Numbered from the stretch's first letter, positions 8,935 through 17,034 are shown. The stretch is DNA of 64,000 nucleotides from JBBDLF01 sp040879025 (GCA_040879025.1 JBBDLF010000015.1:62001-126000); one strand, 5' to 3'. Made by a program: numbers and translations. The notes: generated by a model not told the origin, from the letters alone.

Positions 8935-9953
8935 ATGTCAAGAGTAGCTTGGAACCGGGAAAGGTGATGCGACTCCAACTAGCCCGCTACCGCTTTCACT
9001 GGCAAATTAACACCCCCTTGCAGTTACCACCCTACGCCAGTTCCACCTTGCGCGGCGTGTTCGGGCGGGCGCTTCGGCATCTGGCCTGTCTGACCCAGGC
9101 CAGCGAGTGCCGGGGTTGCGCCATGCTCGCGGCTTGCCCCTATCCGCAGCTATTCGAGCCGCAAACGGTTCCGCGCCCATCAGGTGGGCCGGGCAAAGGG
9201 CAACCCGCGTTGGCACCCTATGCCATTGAAACGTCCTTCCCCAGTGGCAGTCAATGTCCACCAGAAAATCATCGTTATTATCCGGGCGAACACTTCACCT
9301 TTGATATGGTGCTGATGACGCCCGCAGCGATCACCCGGTTGTCGTTGATCATCGCCGCCTGGAAGCAAGCCTTTGCCAAGGGAGTCGGCAAAGGCGATGG
9401 CACAGCAGCGCTAATACGGGTGGAGCACTTACTGGCAGATGGCGCACCCTATGCCGTCTACAGCGCGCAAAAACCGCAGTTGCAGCACCACAAGGCCGAG
9501 TTGTCGGTGCCGAAGTTCACCAGCACAGAAGATGTGCAACTGCACCTGCAAACACCTCTGCGCATCGAACAACAAGGTAAGCTGATCAAAGAACAGGATA
9601 TGACTGCAAGTCTGTTCCTGCGCCACCTGATTCGTCGGGTCAGCTTTCAGATTGGCGCCCAGCAGGCTGATGCCTTCTCGCTGGCCGAGATTCATCAATT
9701 CAATGCGCTGGCGGATCAGGCGCAGGAGGGGGAGCGGCAGTTGCAATGGTGCGACTGGTCCCGCTATTCCTCGCGCCAGAAGCAAAAAATGACATTGGGC
9801 GGACTGCTTGGGCAGCTTCACCTGCAACAGGTGCCGCCACAACTTTTGCCCTTCATTTACCTGGGCCAATGGCTGCATGTAGGCAAGGAGAGCACCTTCG
9901 GGTTGGGTAAATATCAGTGGTCATCATCTCCTTCCCTTCTCGGTGCCGCCTGA
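8919..9953 (+). CDS. cas6: CRISPR pre-crRNA processing endoribonuclease Cas6
   Basis: A 344-aa protein of the longer Cas6 type found with type III loci. It has an N-terminal RAMP half (LRGVFGRALRHLAC), a cysteine cluster (CxxC near residue 65, then CPYP) that may bind metal, and a C-terminal glycine-rich RAMP motif (KESTFGLGKYQW). It would cut the array transcript within repeats, leaving an 8-nt handle. The ATG at 8919 overlaps the nuclease stop by 16 bp; ATG 8967, which starts MRLQLARYRFHW and follows GGGAAAGG, is an alternative start. No reverse transcriptase is fused or adjacent, unlike many Csx16-containing loci. Confidence 0.88.
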   Translation: MDQPVNVKSSLEPGKVMRLQLARYRFHWQINTPLQLPPYASSTLRGVFGRALRHLACLTQASECRGCAMLAACPYPQLFEPQTVPRPSGGPGKGQPALAPYAIETSFPSGSQCPPENHRYYPGEHFTFDMVLMTPAAITRLSLIIAAWKQAFAKGVGKGDGTAALIRVEHLLADGAPYAVYSAQKPQLQHHKAELSVPKFTSTEDVQLHLQTPLRIEQQGKLIKEQDMTASLFLRHLIRRVSFQIGAQQADAFSLAEIHQFNALADQAQEGERQLQWCDWSRYSSRQKQKMTLGGLLGQLHLQQVPPQLLPFIYLGQWLHVGKESTFGLGKYQWSSSPSLLGAA

Positions 9954-9964
9954 TCCATTTCATT

Positions 9965-9974
9965 GCAAGCTTGC
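9965..9974. repeat. 10-bp perfect palindrome after cas6
   Basis: GCAAGCTTGC reads identically on both strands and starts 12 bp after the cas6 stop. It lies about 30 bp before a -10-like CATAAT (10003-10008) for which I find no good -35. It could be an operator or chance. Confidence 0.35.
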
Positions 9975-10016
9975 CAAGTCATGTAACCTGACAAACTTCG
10001 ATCATAATAGCCCCAT

Positions 10017-10091
10017 GCTTTTGAATGAGTTTGCACAGGATGTGCAGCAAGGAGCGGTCTGACCAAGGGTAATGGCCCCTCATTCAAAAGC
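10017..10091. repeat. 13-bp inverted repeat enclosing a smaller hairpin, upstream of csx16
   Basis: GCTTTTGAATGAG at 10017-10029 is the exact reverse complement of CTCATTCAAAAGC at 10079-10091. Inside lies a second perfect stem, TGCACA-GGA-TGTGCA (10032-10046), then GGTC-T-GACC (10056-10064) and AGGG/CCCT (10066-10080). As RNA the segment could fold into a closed multi-branched structure ending 20 nt before the csx16 start. It sits in the only real gap between the effector genes and the adaptation genes. No known riboswitch class is recognised. Confidence 0.7.
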
Positions 10092-10110
10092 TCCTATATT
10101 AAGGGGCTGT

Positions 10111-10449
10111 ATGAACTACTTGATTACTCGCCATCCCGGTACGTTTGAGTGGCTGAAGCAAAAAATCACAGAGCCGTCAATCTGTCTGGATCATCTCGAC
10201 AATCTGAGTGTCATTGGCCGAGGTGACACAGTAATCGGCACTCTGCCCATCAATCTGGTGGCTGAAGTTTGCCGTCAAGGTGCACGTTATCTACACCTGG
10301 AGATCGACTTGCCACACCACCTGCGTGGTCAGGAATTGACAACACAGCAATTGACTGAACTAGGTGTCGAACTGGTCGAGTACCATGCCCACAGGCTGAT
10401 TCCAGATGAGGATATGCTAAGACCCGCCGCTGATCAGGAGTCATGGTAA
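10111..10449 (+). CDS. csx16: CRISPR-associated protein Csx16 (VVA1548 family)
   Basis: A 112-aa protein with the family's hallmarks: N-terminal MNYLITRHPGTFEWLK, central VIGTLPINLVAEVCRQGARYLHLEIDLP and a following LRGQEL. Csx16 occurs almost only in type III loci and has been proposed as a ring nuclease or signalling modulator; I cannot verify that here. ATG 10111 is preceded by AAGGGG (10101-10106); the longer frame from 10072 starts inside the inverted repeat and is unlikely. Its TAA overlaps the cas2 ATG (TAATG), so expression is tied to the adaptation genes rather than the cmr genes. Confidence 0.85.
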   Translation: MNYLITRHPGTFEWLKQKITEPSICLDHLDNLSVIGRGDTVIGTLPINLVAEVCRQGARYLHLEIDLPHHLRGQELTTQQLTELGVELVEYHAHRLIPDEDMLRPAADQESW

Positions 10450-10730
10450 TGACCCGACAGCTTTATCTGGTCGCCTACGACGTGCGCAATCCGAAGCGGC
10501 TGCGCCAGACTCATCAGGTGCTCAAGGAATTTGCCTGTGGAGGGCAGAAGTCCGCTTTTGAATGCTACCTGACCCAGGCTGAACGCGATGAACTGGTCGG
10601 CAGAGTGGGGCAGTGTATCGATGCTGACAAGGATGCCCTGCTGGTCATCCGCCTGACCGATGGTGACAACGTATCCACTTTGGGCATCGCGGTGAAACCG
10701 GCGGACGAGTTGTATACCTACCTGGGATAA
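10449..10730 (+). CDS. cas2: CRISPR adaptation protein Cas2 (first copy)
   Basis: A 93-aa ferredoxin-fold protein with LYLVAYDVRNPKRLRQTHQVLKEF at the start, Asp11 in AYDV being the conserved Asp. It bridges Cas1 dimers during spacer integration. ATG 10449 is chosen because AGGAG (10436-10440) is 8 nt away; the in-frame ATG 10443 is only 2 nt from it. Followed after 28 bp by cas1. A diverged second cas2 lies at 12532. Confidence 0.92.
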   Translation: MTRQLYLVAYDVRNPKRLRQTHQVLKEFACGGQKSAFECYLTQAERDELVGRVGQCIDADKDALLVIRLTDGDNVSTLGIAVKPADELYTYLG

Positions 10731-10758
10731 ATCGGATCAACGGCCACGGGGACTGATC

Positions 10759-11778
10759 GTGCAGACACTGTACATTGACCGCAAGAATTCCGAACTGGAC
10801 ATCGAGGGTGGTCGCTTGCAAGTACGTATTGCGGGCAGCGACAAACCGTTCTTCGTGCCTCTGAACGTGCTGGAATTTCTGGTCATTAGCGCCTCGGTGA
10901 GGTTCTCATCCACCTTGCTTTCCCGGTTGACTCTGGCAGGTATCACCGCCGTGTTTCTCAATCCGCGCAAAGAAGAAGCGACCTGCATTGCCTATGGTTT
11001 GCTGCACAACGCCGCCGACCGCAGGCTGATGCAATATCAGGCGATTAGTGATGCGCCATTGAAACTGCGCTACTCCACCGCCCTGGTGCGGCAGAAGCTG
11101 CGGGGCCAACGGGCCATGCTGCTGCGCGCCCTGCGTCGTCGCCCCGACCAGCGCCACGCGCTGTACAAGGGGATGCAGCGCCTGACTGGGTTGGAAGCCC
11201 GATTGGACGGCGTGACCAATGTCGAGTCGCTGCGGGGAATCGAAGGAGCCGGTGCAGCCATGTATTTTGAAGCCTATCAGCGTATCTTCGCTCCCCGCCT
11301 GGCGTTCAATGGGCGCAACAGACGCCCGCCGCGTGACCCGGTCAACGTGGTGTTATCGCTTACCTATACGCTGCTGCATGCCGAGGCCATTCGCGTCCTG
11401 GTGTCTACCGGCTTCGATCCGCAACTGGGAATTTATCACCTGCCGAGTTTTGGCAGAGAGTCGCTGGCCTGCGATCTGGTTGAAGTGTATCGACCGGTGA
11501 CTGAGTACTGGGTTTGGCGCCTGTTCGCCGGCGAAGTCTTGCGTCCTGATCATTTCGCCCTGTCTGTTGGAGCGGACAAACCCTGCGTACTGGGCAAGGC
11601 CGGGCGGGCGGAGTATTACAGCCACTACGAAAATCGGGCGCGTCGCTGGAGGAAGATGCTGCGCAGGACCGCACAGCACTGGCTCACCCTGCTGCAGCAG
11701 GATGTATCGGTACTGGCACAGCAGCCATATCTCGCCGGACCTGTTGCAATCAATGATGTGTTCGGAGCAGGAGCATGA
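10759..11778 (+). CDS. cas1: CRISPR integrase Cas1, catalytic copy
   Basis: A 339-aa Cas1 that integrates new spacers. The active-site residues are all present: Glu162 in GIEGAGAAMYF, His227 in GIYHLPSFGRESLACDLVE, and Glu242 with Asp239 in the same segment. The N-terminal beta domain (LYIDRKNSELDIEGGRLQV) and all-helical C-terminal lobe are complete. The start is GTG at 10759. Its stop overlaps the next gene, a degenerate cas1-like ORF, by 4 bp (ATGA), so the two are likely made together. Confidence 0.95.
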   Translation: MQTLYIDRKNSELDIEGGRLQVRIAGSDKPFFVPLNVLEFLVISASVRFSSTLLSRLTLAGITAVFLNPRKEEATCIAYGLLHNAADRRLMQYQAISDAPLKLRYSTALVRQKLRGQRAMLLRALRRRPDQRHALYKGMQRLTGLEARLDGVTNVESLRGIEGAGAAMYFEAYQRIFAPRLAFNGRNRRPPRDPVNVVLSLTYTLLHAEAIRVLVSTGFDPQLGIYHLPSFGRESLACDLVEVYRPVTEYWVWRLFAGEVLRPDHFALSVGADKPCVLGKAGRAEYYSHYENRARRWRKMLRRTAQHWLTLLQQDVSVLAQQPYLAGPVAINDVFGAGA

Positions 11779-12530
11779 GCGACGCTGCGTTCAGCTCGTT
11801 GGTGATAGACACCCGCAAACTGCTTAGCATGGGTATGGACGGGCCTGCGCTCAAAGTCGTCATGCGTGGCTGTAGCCCGGTGCTGTTTCCGCTGCGCCGC
11901 CTGCGCCGTATCCACATCCTGGGTACACCCGGCAGTGGCATGGAAGCGTTACTGTTCTGTGCAGAGCAGCAAATTCCCGTGGCGTTCTTTAAATCCAATG
12001 GCCGTCTGCGTTGTCGTCTGAACCCGGCAGCGGGAACCCCGGCGCTGATTGACCACTGGTTTGAGCATGTAGAGTTCGACCCGCAGATCGGCCAGCTGTA
12101 CGACGACTGGGTGCTGCACCAGGGACTGCATGCCATGTCCCGGTTAGGCATCAACGCTGGGGCCTGCGAGTCCCGGAAGAAGTTGGTATATGAAACATTG
12201 CGGGGGTTCTGCCGCCAGAAGCTGGGCAGGGGCAATTTGAAAGCAGCACTGGAGTGGCTGGATGGCCTGCTATGCTTCCATCTGGAGCAGGTGATCGAGG
12301 AGTTTGGCTTTGTTCAGCAGCGGGGTAGGCTGAAACTGTTGGGGGATATGAAGCCCATTTGTGACCTGTGGCTGCTTCACGCCCTGGCCGGGAGTTTGCA
12401 ACAACGGGCGAGCTTCAATGTCACCGCACAAAGCATGACAGCATTCTATCAACAGCAGGCAGATCAGCTTGAGTTCGCCTCACGGCGCATGCTGACCCAA
12501 CTGGTGAACCGATTGGAGGCGGTGGTCTGA
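11775..12530 (+). CDS. Degenerate Cas1 paralogue (Cas1-like, active site lost)
   Basis: A 251-aa protein immediately downstream of cas1. Its first 80 residues follow the Cas1 beta domain: VIDTRKLLSMGMDGPALKV, then GTPGSGMEALLFCAEQQIPVAFF, the place where Cas1 has its strand-helix-strand before the linker. The C-terminal part is helical with a loose Cas1-like order (LEQVIEEFGF...LKLLGDMKPICDLWLL), but there is no GxEG motif and no His in the position of His227. It is about 90 residues shorter than Cas1. The frame is intact and coupled at both ends (ATGA overlap; next gene 1 bp away), which argues for a retained function. It may be a structural partner of Cas1. Identification rests on my reading of fold and motif order. 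Confidence 0.65.
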   Translation: MSDAAFSSLVIDTRKLLSMGMDGPALKVVMRGCSPVLFPLRRLRRIHILGTPGSGMEALLFCAEQQIPVAFFKSNGRLRCRLNPAAGTPALIDHWFEHVEFDPQIGQLYDDWVLHQGLHAMSRLGINAGACESRKKLVYETLRGFCRQKLGRGNLKAALEWLDGLLCFHLEQVIEEFGFVQQRGRLKLLGDMKPICDLWLLHALAGSLQQRASFNVTAQSMTAFYQQQADQLEFASRRMLTQLVNRLEAVV

Positions 12531-12531
12531 C

Positions 12532-12801
12532 ATGGCTCACTACCTGGTTTGTTACGATATTGCTGACCCCAGAAGGCTGGGGCGTGTGCATCGGCGGATC
12601 ATCAAGCACGCCATGTTCATTCAGCTTTCCGTCTATTATCTGCAGGGCGACCGGCAGGCCTTGGAGGCATTGTTGAATGACTTGCAGGATGTCATTGATG
12701 AGGGCTACGATGACGTGCGAGCGTACGCGGTGCGACCATTGTCAGATGCTTTGCAGATAGGCTGTCCGTGGCTGCCTGAAGGGATTGGACTGTTTGAGTG
12801 A
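12532..12801 (+). CDS. CRISPR adaptation protein Cas2 (second, diverged copy)
   Basis: An 89-aa Cas2 with MAHYLVCYDIADPRRLGRVHRRI (conserved Asp9) and a short C-terminal tail. It is clearly different in sequence from the first Cas2 at 10449 and is paired with the degenerate Cas1-like gene one base upstream. Its stop is followed directly by the CRISPR leader. The pair could form a second, non-catalytic integrase-like particle, or a mixed complex with Cas1-Cas2. Confidence 0.88.
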   Translation: MAHYLVCYDIADPRRLGRVHRRIIKHAMFIQLSVYYLQGDRQALEALLNDLQDVIDEGYDDVRAYAVRPLSDALQIGCPWLPEGIGLFE

Positions 12802-12880
12802 TACTAACTTTTCAAATTCGTGGTTTTTCTCGAGACCGTACTTCAAGATTTTGACTTTGATGGTTTTTTCAGGGAGTGCG
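12802..12880 (+). promoter_or_regulatory. CRISPR leader
   Basis: A 79-bp, T-rich stretch between the second cas2 and the first repeat. It holds TTGACT at 12851-12856 and a run of six Ts at 12864-12869, but I see no convincing -10. It is the leader by position and because the repeats end in ATTAAGAC, the likely crRNA 5' handle, which fixes transcription as left to right. New spacers should enter next to 12881. Confidence 0.7.
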
Positions 12881-14985
12881 GAGTGAATGACTGCCCCGTT
12901 CAAAGGGGATTAAGACAGCTAGCTGTTAGAGTCTTGTCGTACTCTATGAGTGAATGACTGCCCCGTTCAAAGGGGATTAAGACAGCCAACAATCTTAACA
13001 AGAACCCCCTGACAGGAGTGAATGACTGCCCCGTTCAAAGGGGATTAAGACTTCCGTCTTCCGCCGGGTTCGCGTCACAGACAGGAGTGAATGACTGCCC
13101 CGTTCAAAGGGGATTAAGACCAAAGTGTCGCCCTCGCCCTCGCCCGTCAGAAAAGAGTGAATGACTGCCCCGTTCAAAGGGGATTAAGACAAGGCAGCGG
13201 AGTTAACCTTTGTCTTAATGCTTGGAGTGAATGACTGCCCCGTTCAAAGGGGATTAAGACGATCAAAGTGCAAACCACTCACCGCTTTTTGCGAGTGAAT
13301 GACTGCCCCGTTCAAAGGGGATTAAGACGGGTGTCGCCGTCGCATTCCACAAGCGCTTCATGAGTGAATGACTGCCCCGTTCAAAGGGGATTAAGACTCT
13401 TGTTGGCGGCTGCTTTCTCGGCGTAGCGGGGAGTGAATGACTGCCCCGTTCAAAGGGGATTAAGACATAATTAGGTCGTTTACATTCATTTGGATTGCTC
13501 GAGTGAATGACTGCCCCGTTCAAAGGGGATTAAGACGTTAACACCGTCGTTATCCTCGTCCTCCATCATCGAGTGAATGACTGCCCCGTTCAAAGGGGAT
13601 TAAGACGCGATTCATTCCATGCTTCGATAGCGGCCAGTTGAGTGAATGACTGCCCCGTTCAAAGGGGATTAAGACAAACAGGTAAGTCATACCCGTTCAC
13701 GCCGCCACGAGTGAATGACTGCCCCGTTCAAAGGGGATTAAGACAGAATCTGAGAGCGAATAGCCTCGTCCAGCGACGAGTGAATGACTGCCCCGTTCAA
13801 AGGGGATTAAGACTCCGAGTGTTGGCGGGACTCTGGTTGCGTTGTTCGAGTGAATGACTGCCCCGTTCAAAGGGGATTAAGACCGCCGGGCGGTCAATCC
13901 CGGCGGACCCCCCGGAGAGTGAATGACTGCCCCGTTCAAAGGGGATTAAGACCACCAAACTCGCTTTTGCCGTTGGTGTAGTTGAGAGTGAATGACTGCC
14001 CCGTTCAAAGGGGATTAAGACGAAGACCCTGGACGATGGTTGTTGGACGCGCCCTGAGTGAATGACTGCCCCGTTCAAAGGGGATTAAGACGAAGATTTT
14101 GTTAGCGATAGACATGATGCCGATGAGTGAATGACTGCCCCGTTCAAAGGGGATTAAGACTATGGGTTTGTTGCAAGTGGAGCATATTCTCCGAGAGTGA
14201 ATGACTGCCCCGTTCAAAGGGGATTAAGACCTTATCGTTCCCACCAACTCCCCAACTTGTGCCGAGTGAATGACTGCCCCGTTCAAAGGGGATTAAGACA
14301 TGCTCATCCTACCTGTACGGGGGTTGGCAGAAGAGTGAATGACTGCCCCGTTCAAAGGGGATTAAGACTCTTCGCCATTTCCCACCCTCCAAATCGTTGT
14401 GAGTGAATGACTGCCCCGTTCAAAGGGGATTAAGACCTGCTGACACGGCGTTACCCTCGACCAAAAGCGAGTGAATGACTGCCCCGTTCAAAGGGGATTA
14501 AGACATCATAGTGACGCACCCTTCGCGCCTGAGTATGTGAGTGAATGACTGCCCCGTTCAAAGGGGATTAAGACTTACCGTCCTTATCGATAGATGGCCA
14601 GTAATCGAGTGAATGACTGCCCCGTTCAAAGGGGATTAAGACATCAACAAAGGCACCAAACTCGGTTTTTCCGTTGAGTGAATGACTGCCCCGTTCAAAG
14701 GGGATTAAGACGCGATGATATTGGCTGTAGGGCTAACTGAAATGCGAGTGAATGACTGCCCCGTTCAAAGGGGATTAGGACTTGTTACGCAGTTGGATGT
14801 ACAAGCGGTTGGGAGTGAATGACTGCCCCGTTCAAAGGGGATTAAGACGCCGAAAGGGCCCATTTTGTGATGGGTTGTCGGAGTGAATGACTGCCCCGTT
14901 CAAAGGGGATTAAGACGCCACACCAGTGTTCAGGGCACAGCCCTGAGTTGAGTGAATGACTGCCCCGTTCAAAGGGGATTAAGAC
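12881..14985 (+). CRISPR. CRISPR array, 31 repeats and 30 spacers (type III-B)
   Basis: Thirty-one 36-bp repeats, beginning GAGTGAATGAC and ending GGGGATTAAGAC, with a CCCC/GGGG hairpin around GTTCAAA. First repeat 12881-12916, last 14950-14985. Spacers run 31-34 bp. All repeats are identical as read except number 28 (14746-14781), which has GATTAGGAC in place of GATTAAGAC. The 3' ATTAAGAC fits an 8-nt Cas6 handle. Spacers 16 (13953-13985) and 26 (14643-14675) share a 22-bp stretch with two mismatches, so they target the same kind of sequence. The leader-distal end leads into an abnormal 303-bp segment and a half-repeat. Confidence 0.98.
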
Positions 14986-15288
14986 CACCCCTGGTGTGGT
15001 ATAATTCTTGAACATTATCGAATCATAACCTTGGTCCCATGCCTCCATCACCGTTGACGCAATCTCTTGATTTGTCTCAGTCCCAACCAGATCAATCACG
15101 CCTGGACGCTCTGCTCGATGCAAAACCGGAATTACGTTCGCGCCTTCACTTCCGGCTAGACGCGCAAACTCGGAGCCAGTGTCAGGGTCAAGCGCGAGCG
15201 AAACCCCCAATTGTCCGACCGGGCTACCGCTAACATCGCCGCCCTTCGATAAATCGAACGCCTCAATATCCTTGTTTGTGCCGTGAAA
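14986..15288 (-). other. Giant 303-bp spacer-like segment holding a phage-type gene fragment
   Basis: Directly after the last full repeat comes 303 bp with no stop on the minus strand, ending at a half-repeat. The reading (FFHGTNKDIEAFDLSKGG ... GVSLALDPDTGSEFARL ... NVIPVLHRAERPGVIDL ... GYDSIMFKNYTTPGV) resembles the ADP-ribosyltransferase-like domains of large phage proteins: HGT near the start, a serine-aromatic-rich middle and GYDSIMF towards the end. The fragment has no start or natural end of its own; both ends are repeat sequence. The coding direction is opposite to array transcription, so a transcript from the array would be antisense to the phage mRNA. The domain call is from memory of the family and only moderately sure. 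Confidence 0.6.
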
Positions 15289-15306
15289 GAATGAATGACT
15301 GCCCCG
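15289..15306 (+). repeat. Half CRISPR repeat
   Basis: Eighteen bases match the first 18 of the CRISPR repeat with one mismatch (position 3, G to A); the match then stops abruptly at GGCCACC. It lies 303 bp beyond the last complete repeat, in the same orientation, and marks the far edge of the giant spacer-like segment. Confidence 0.85.
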
Positions 15307-15495
15307 GCCACCTGCCCTAATAGCAGTGCCCCTCCGAGGCGATATCGCCGCCTTGGAAATTGACCTCAACCTTGCGGCGCTTAACACGTGGAAACTTTTG
15401 GTGAAATATCCGGGCTAGCAACTATAGAGTAGGTCTGAGGTTCCCCCGGCTGGAGCCTGGGGTGAAATCAACAGATACCACCCGTTGGCGACTGC
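15307..15495. other. Intergenic stretch between the array remnant and the M48 protease gene
   Basis: No gene is supported here. It contains a perfect 12-bp palindrome, GGCGATATCGCC at 15338-15349. A minus-strand frame runs through it into the half-repeat, but that reading looks accidental. The M48 protease ends at 15496. I see no clear terminator. Confidence 0.5.
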
Positions 15496-17034
15496 CTAGC
15501 CGGTAGCCTGTTGCTGTAATTCTTCCACTTCCCGAATACGCTGGCGCAGTGCGGCGACGAGTGGTGTGGACGAATCAGGGGCGGCGTTTTCCGTTTCAAT
15601 GCGCAGTGCGTACTGCAACTGATCCCGTGCGTTGGTAAAATTGCCCGTCAATACGAAATACTCCGCGCGCGCCTGATGCACACCGCTGATGTCACCCGCC
15701 AGGCCCTGGTATTCCGCCAGCAGATACCACAGGTGGTAATCGTCAGGTCGACGTATGACATGTTGCTTCAGCAGGTTGACGGCGTCGGTATATTGCCGGG
15801 ATTCCACCAGCGCATCGGCATAGGCCATGATCAGGGGATGGTTGCCGGGGTTGATGGTGCGGTGCCGCTCCAGAAACTGCAATGCCAGTTGCGGCTCGTT
15901 CTGGGCAGTCAGAATCTCCGACTGGGTCACCACATAACTGATTCTATTGGGTTCTTTTTCGAGCAGTGGCGCCAGAGCTTCAGCGGCTTGGCCATACTGC
16001 TCGTCTTCCCAGTAAGCCATCGCCACTCCGTAGCGGTTGCCATCACGCTGAACTTCACTCTCACTCGCTTGCAGCGCTCTTTGATACTCGGCGATGATGG
16101 TTTTTTTGTTCGTTGCGTAATGGGTGCGGGTTCTGGCGCGCATGATCAGATATTCAAGGCTGTCTTCGTATTCACCCCGGGGATAACGCGAGGCACGGCC
16201 ACGGCTGTCTGAAATTCGGGATTCGGTGACCGGGTGTGAAAGTAAAAATTCAGGAGGTCGTGATCCATAACGCCGCATGGACGCCAGGCGCTCGAAGAGT
16301 GCAGGCATGGCATGGGGGTCCAACCCGGCTTCGTACAACGTTCGAATGCCTACGCGGTCCGCCTCGGCCTCATTGCTGCGGCTGAATCGCAGGCGGTTTT
16401 CCACGGCTTGCCCTTGTGCCGCCATTATAGCGGCCTGACCGTGCTCGGCATTGCCCGAGGCCATTATCATCACACTGGCCAGCAGGGTGGCAATCTGGGG
16501 AATGCGGCTGCGCTGCGCTTCTTCGACACTGCGTGCGAAATGGCGCTGACTGACGTGTGCGATTTCGTGAGCGAGCACGGAAGCGAATTCAGCTTCGGTT
16601 TCCGCGTTGAGGAACAACCCAGTGTTAACCCCGATGATACCGCCGGGCGCGGCAAAGGCGTTGAGGTTTTCGCTGTCGATAACGACGAAAGCCAGGCGGT
16701 GGTCCTGCAATTCGCTCTTGGAAGCGAGCCGGTAAGTCAGGTTCTCCAGGTAGTTGTTCAGCAACGGATCGGAAATAGTCGGGGTACTGCGACGGATGGA
16801 GCGCAGGAACTCCCTGCCCATCTTGTATTCGTCTTCCATGGAAACGAAGCCGGATATCCGGTCGCCGAGAGAGGGCAGTCTGGATTGCGCCATACCTGAC
16901 AGCGGCAAACTCAGCAGCATGGCCGTGGTCAGGGTGATCACCCCGATTCCCGCGGGAATCGCAGCGAGGGAGCGCAACAGGCTTAAGTGTCCGGATTTCT
17001 TCATAAATTTGGCCAATTTGGCGGGTGTTTGCAT
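15496..17034 (-). CDS. BepA-like periplasmic M48 metalloprotease with TPR tail
   Basis: A 512-aa zinc protease of the BepA/YfgC group, which checks and degrades stalled outer-membrane proteins during assembly. A hydrophobic segment at about residues 20-50 ends in SGMAQS, an export signal. HEIAH at 156-160 is the zinc site and EAEADRVG supplies the third ligand. The C-terminal half is helical TPR-like repeats. I chose ATG 17034 because AGGAAGG lies 5 nt upstream; the frame extends to a TTG at 17112 without support. It is divergent from the TusA-like gene. Confidence 0.88.
   Translation of the reverse strand: MQTPAKLAKFMKKSGHLSLLRSLAAIPAGIGVITLTTAMLLSLPLSGMAQSRLPSLGDRISGFVSMEDEYKMGREFLRSIRRSTPTISDPLLNNYLENLTYRLASKSELQDHRLAFVVIDSENLNAFAAPGGIIGVNTGLFLNAETEAEFASVLAHEIAHVSQRHFARSVEEAQRSRIPQIATLLASVMIMASGNAEHGQAAIMAAQGQAVENRLRFSRSNEAEADRVGIRTLYEAGLDPHAMPALFERLASMRRYGSRPPEFLLSHPVTESRISDSRGRASRYPRGEYEDSLEYLIMRARTRTHYATNKKTIIAEYQRALQASESEVQRDGNRYGVAMAYWEDEQYGQAAEALAPLLEKEPNRISYVVTQSEILTAQNEPQLALQFLERHRTINPGNHPLIMAYADALVESRQYTDAVNLLKQHVIRRPDDYHLWYLLAEYQGLAGDISGVHQARAEYFVLTGNFTNARDQLQYALRIETENAAPDSSTPLVAALRQRIREVEELQQQATG

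Noticed and set aside
12995..14406. Several open frames running through the CRISPR array on both strands, with a recurring peptide
   Set aside because: The repeated peptide is just the 36-bp repeat translated (12 codons, no stop in that frame). No ribosome-binding sites; these are not genes.
14918..14999. 9-bp inverted match (CCACACCAG / CTGGTGTGG) across the last repeat
   Set aside because: Short enough to be chance; noted only because it flanks the abnormal end of the array.
14842..15387. 181-aa minus-strand frame as a real gene at the end of the array
   Set aside because: It is stitched from phage-type fragment and repeat sequence; no ribosome-binding site, and the N-terminal 25 residues look accidental.
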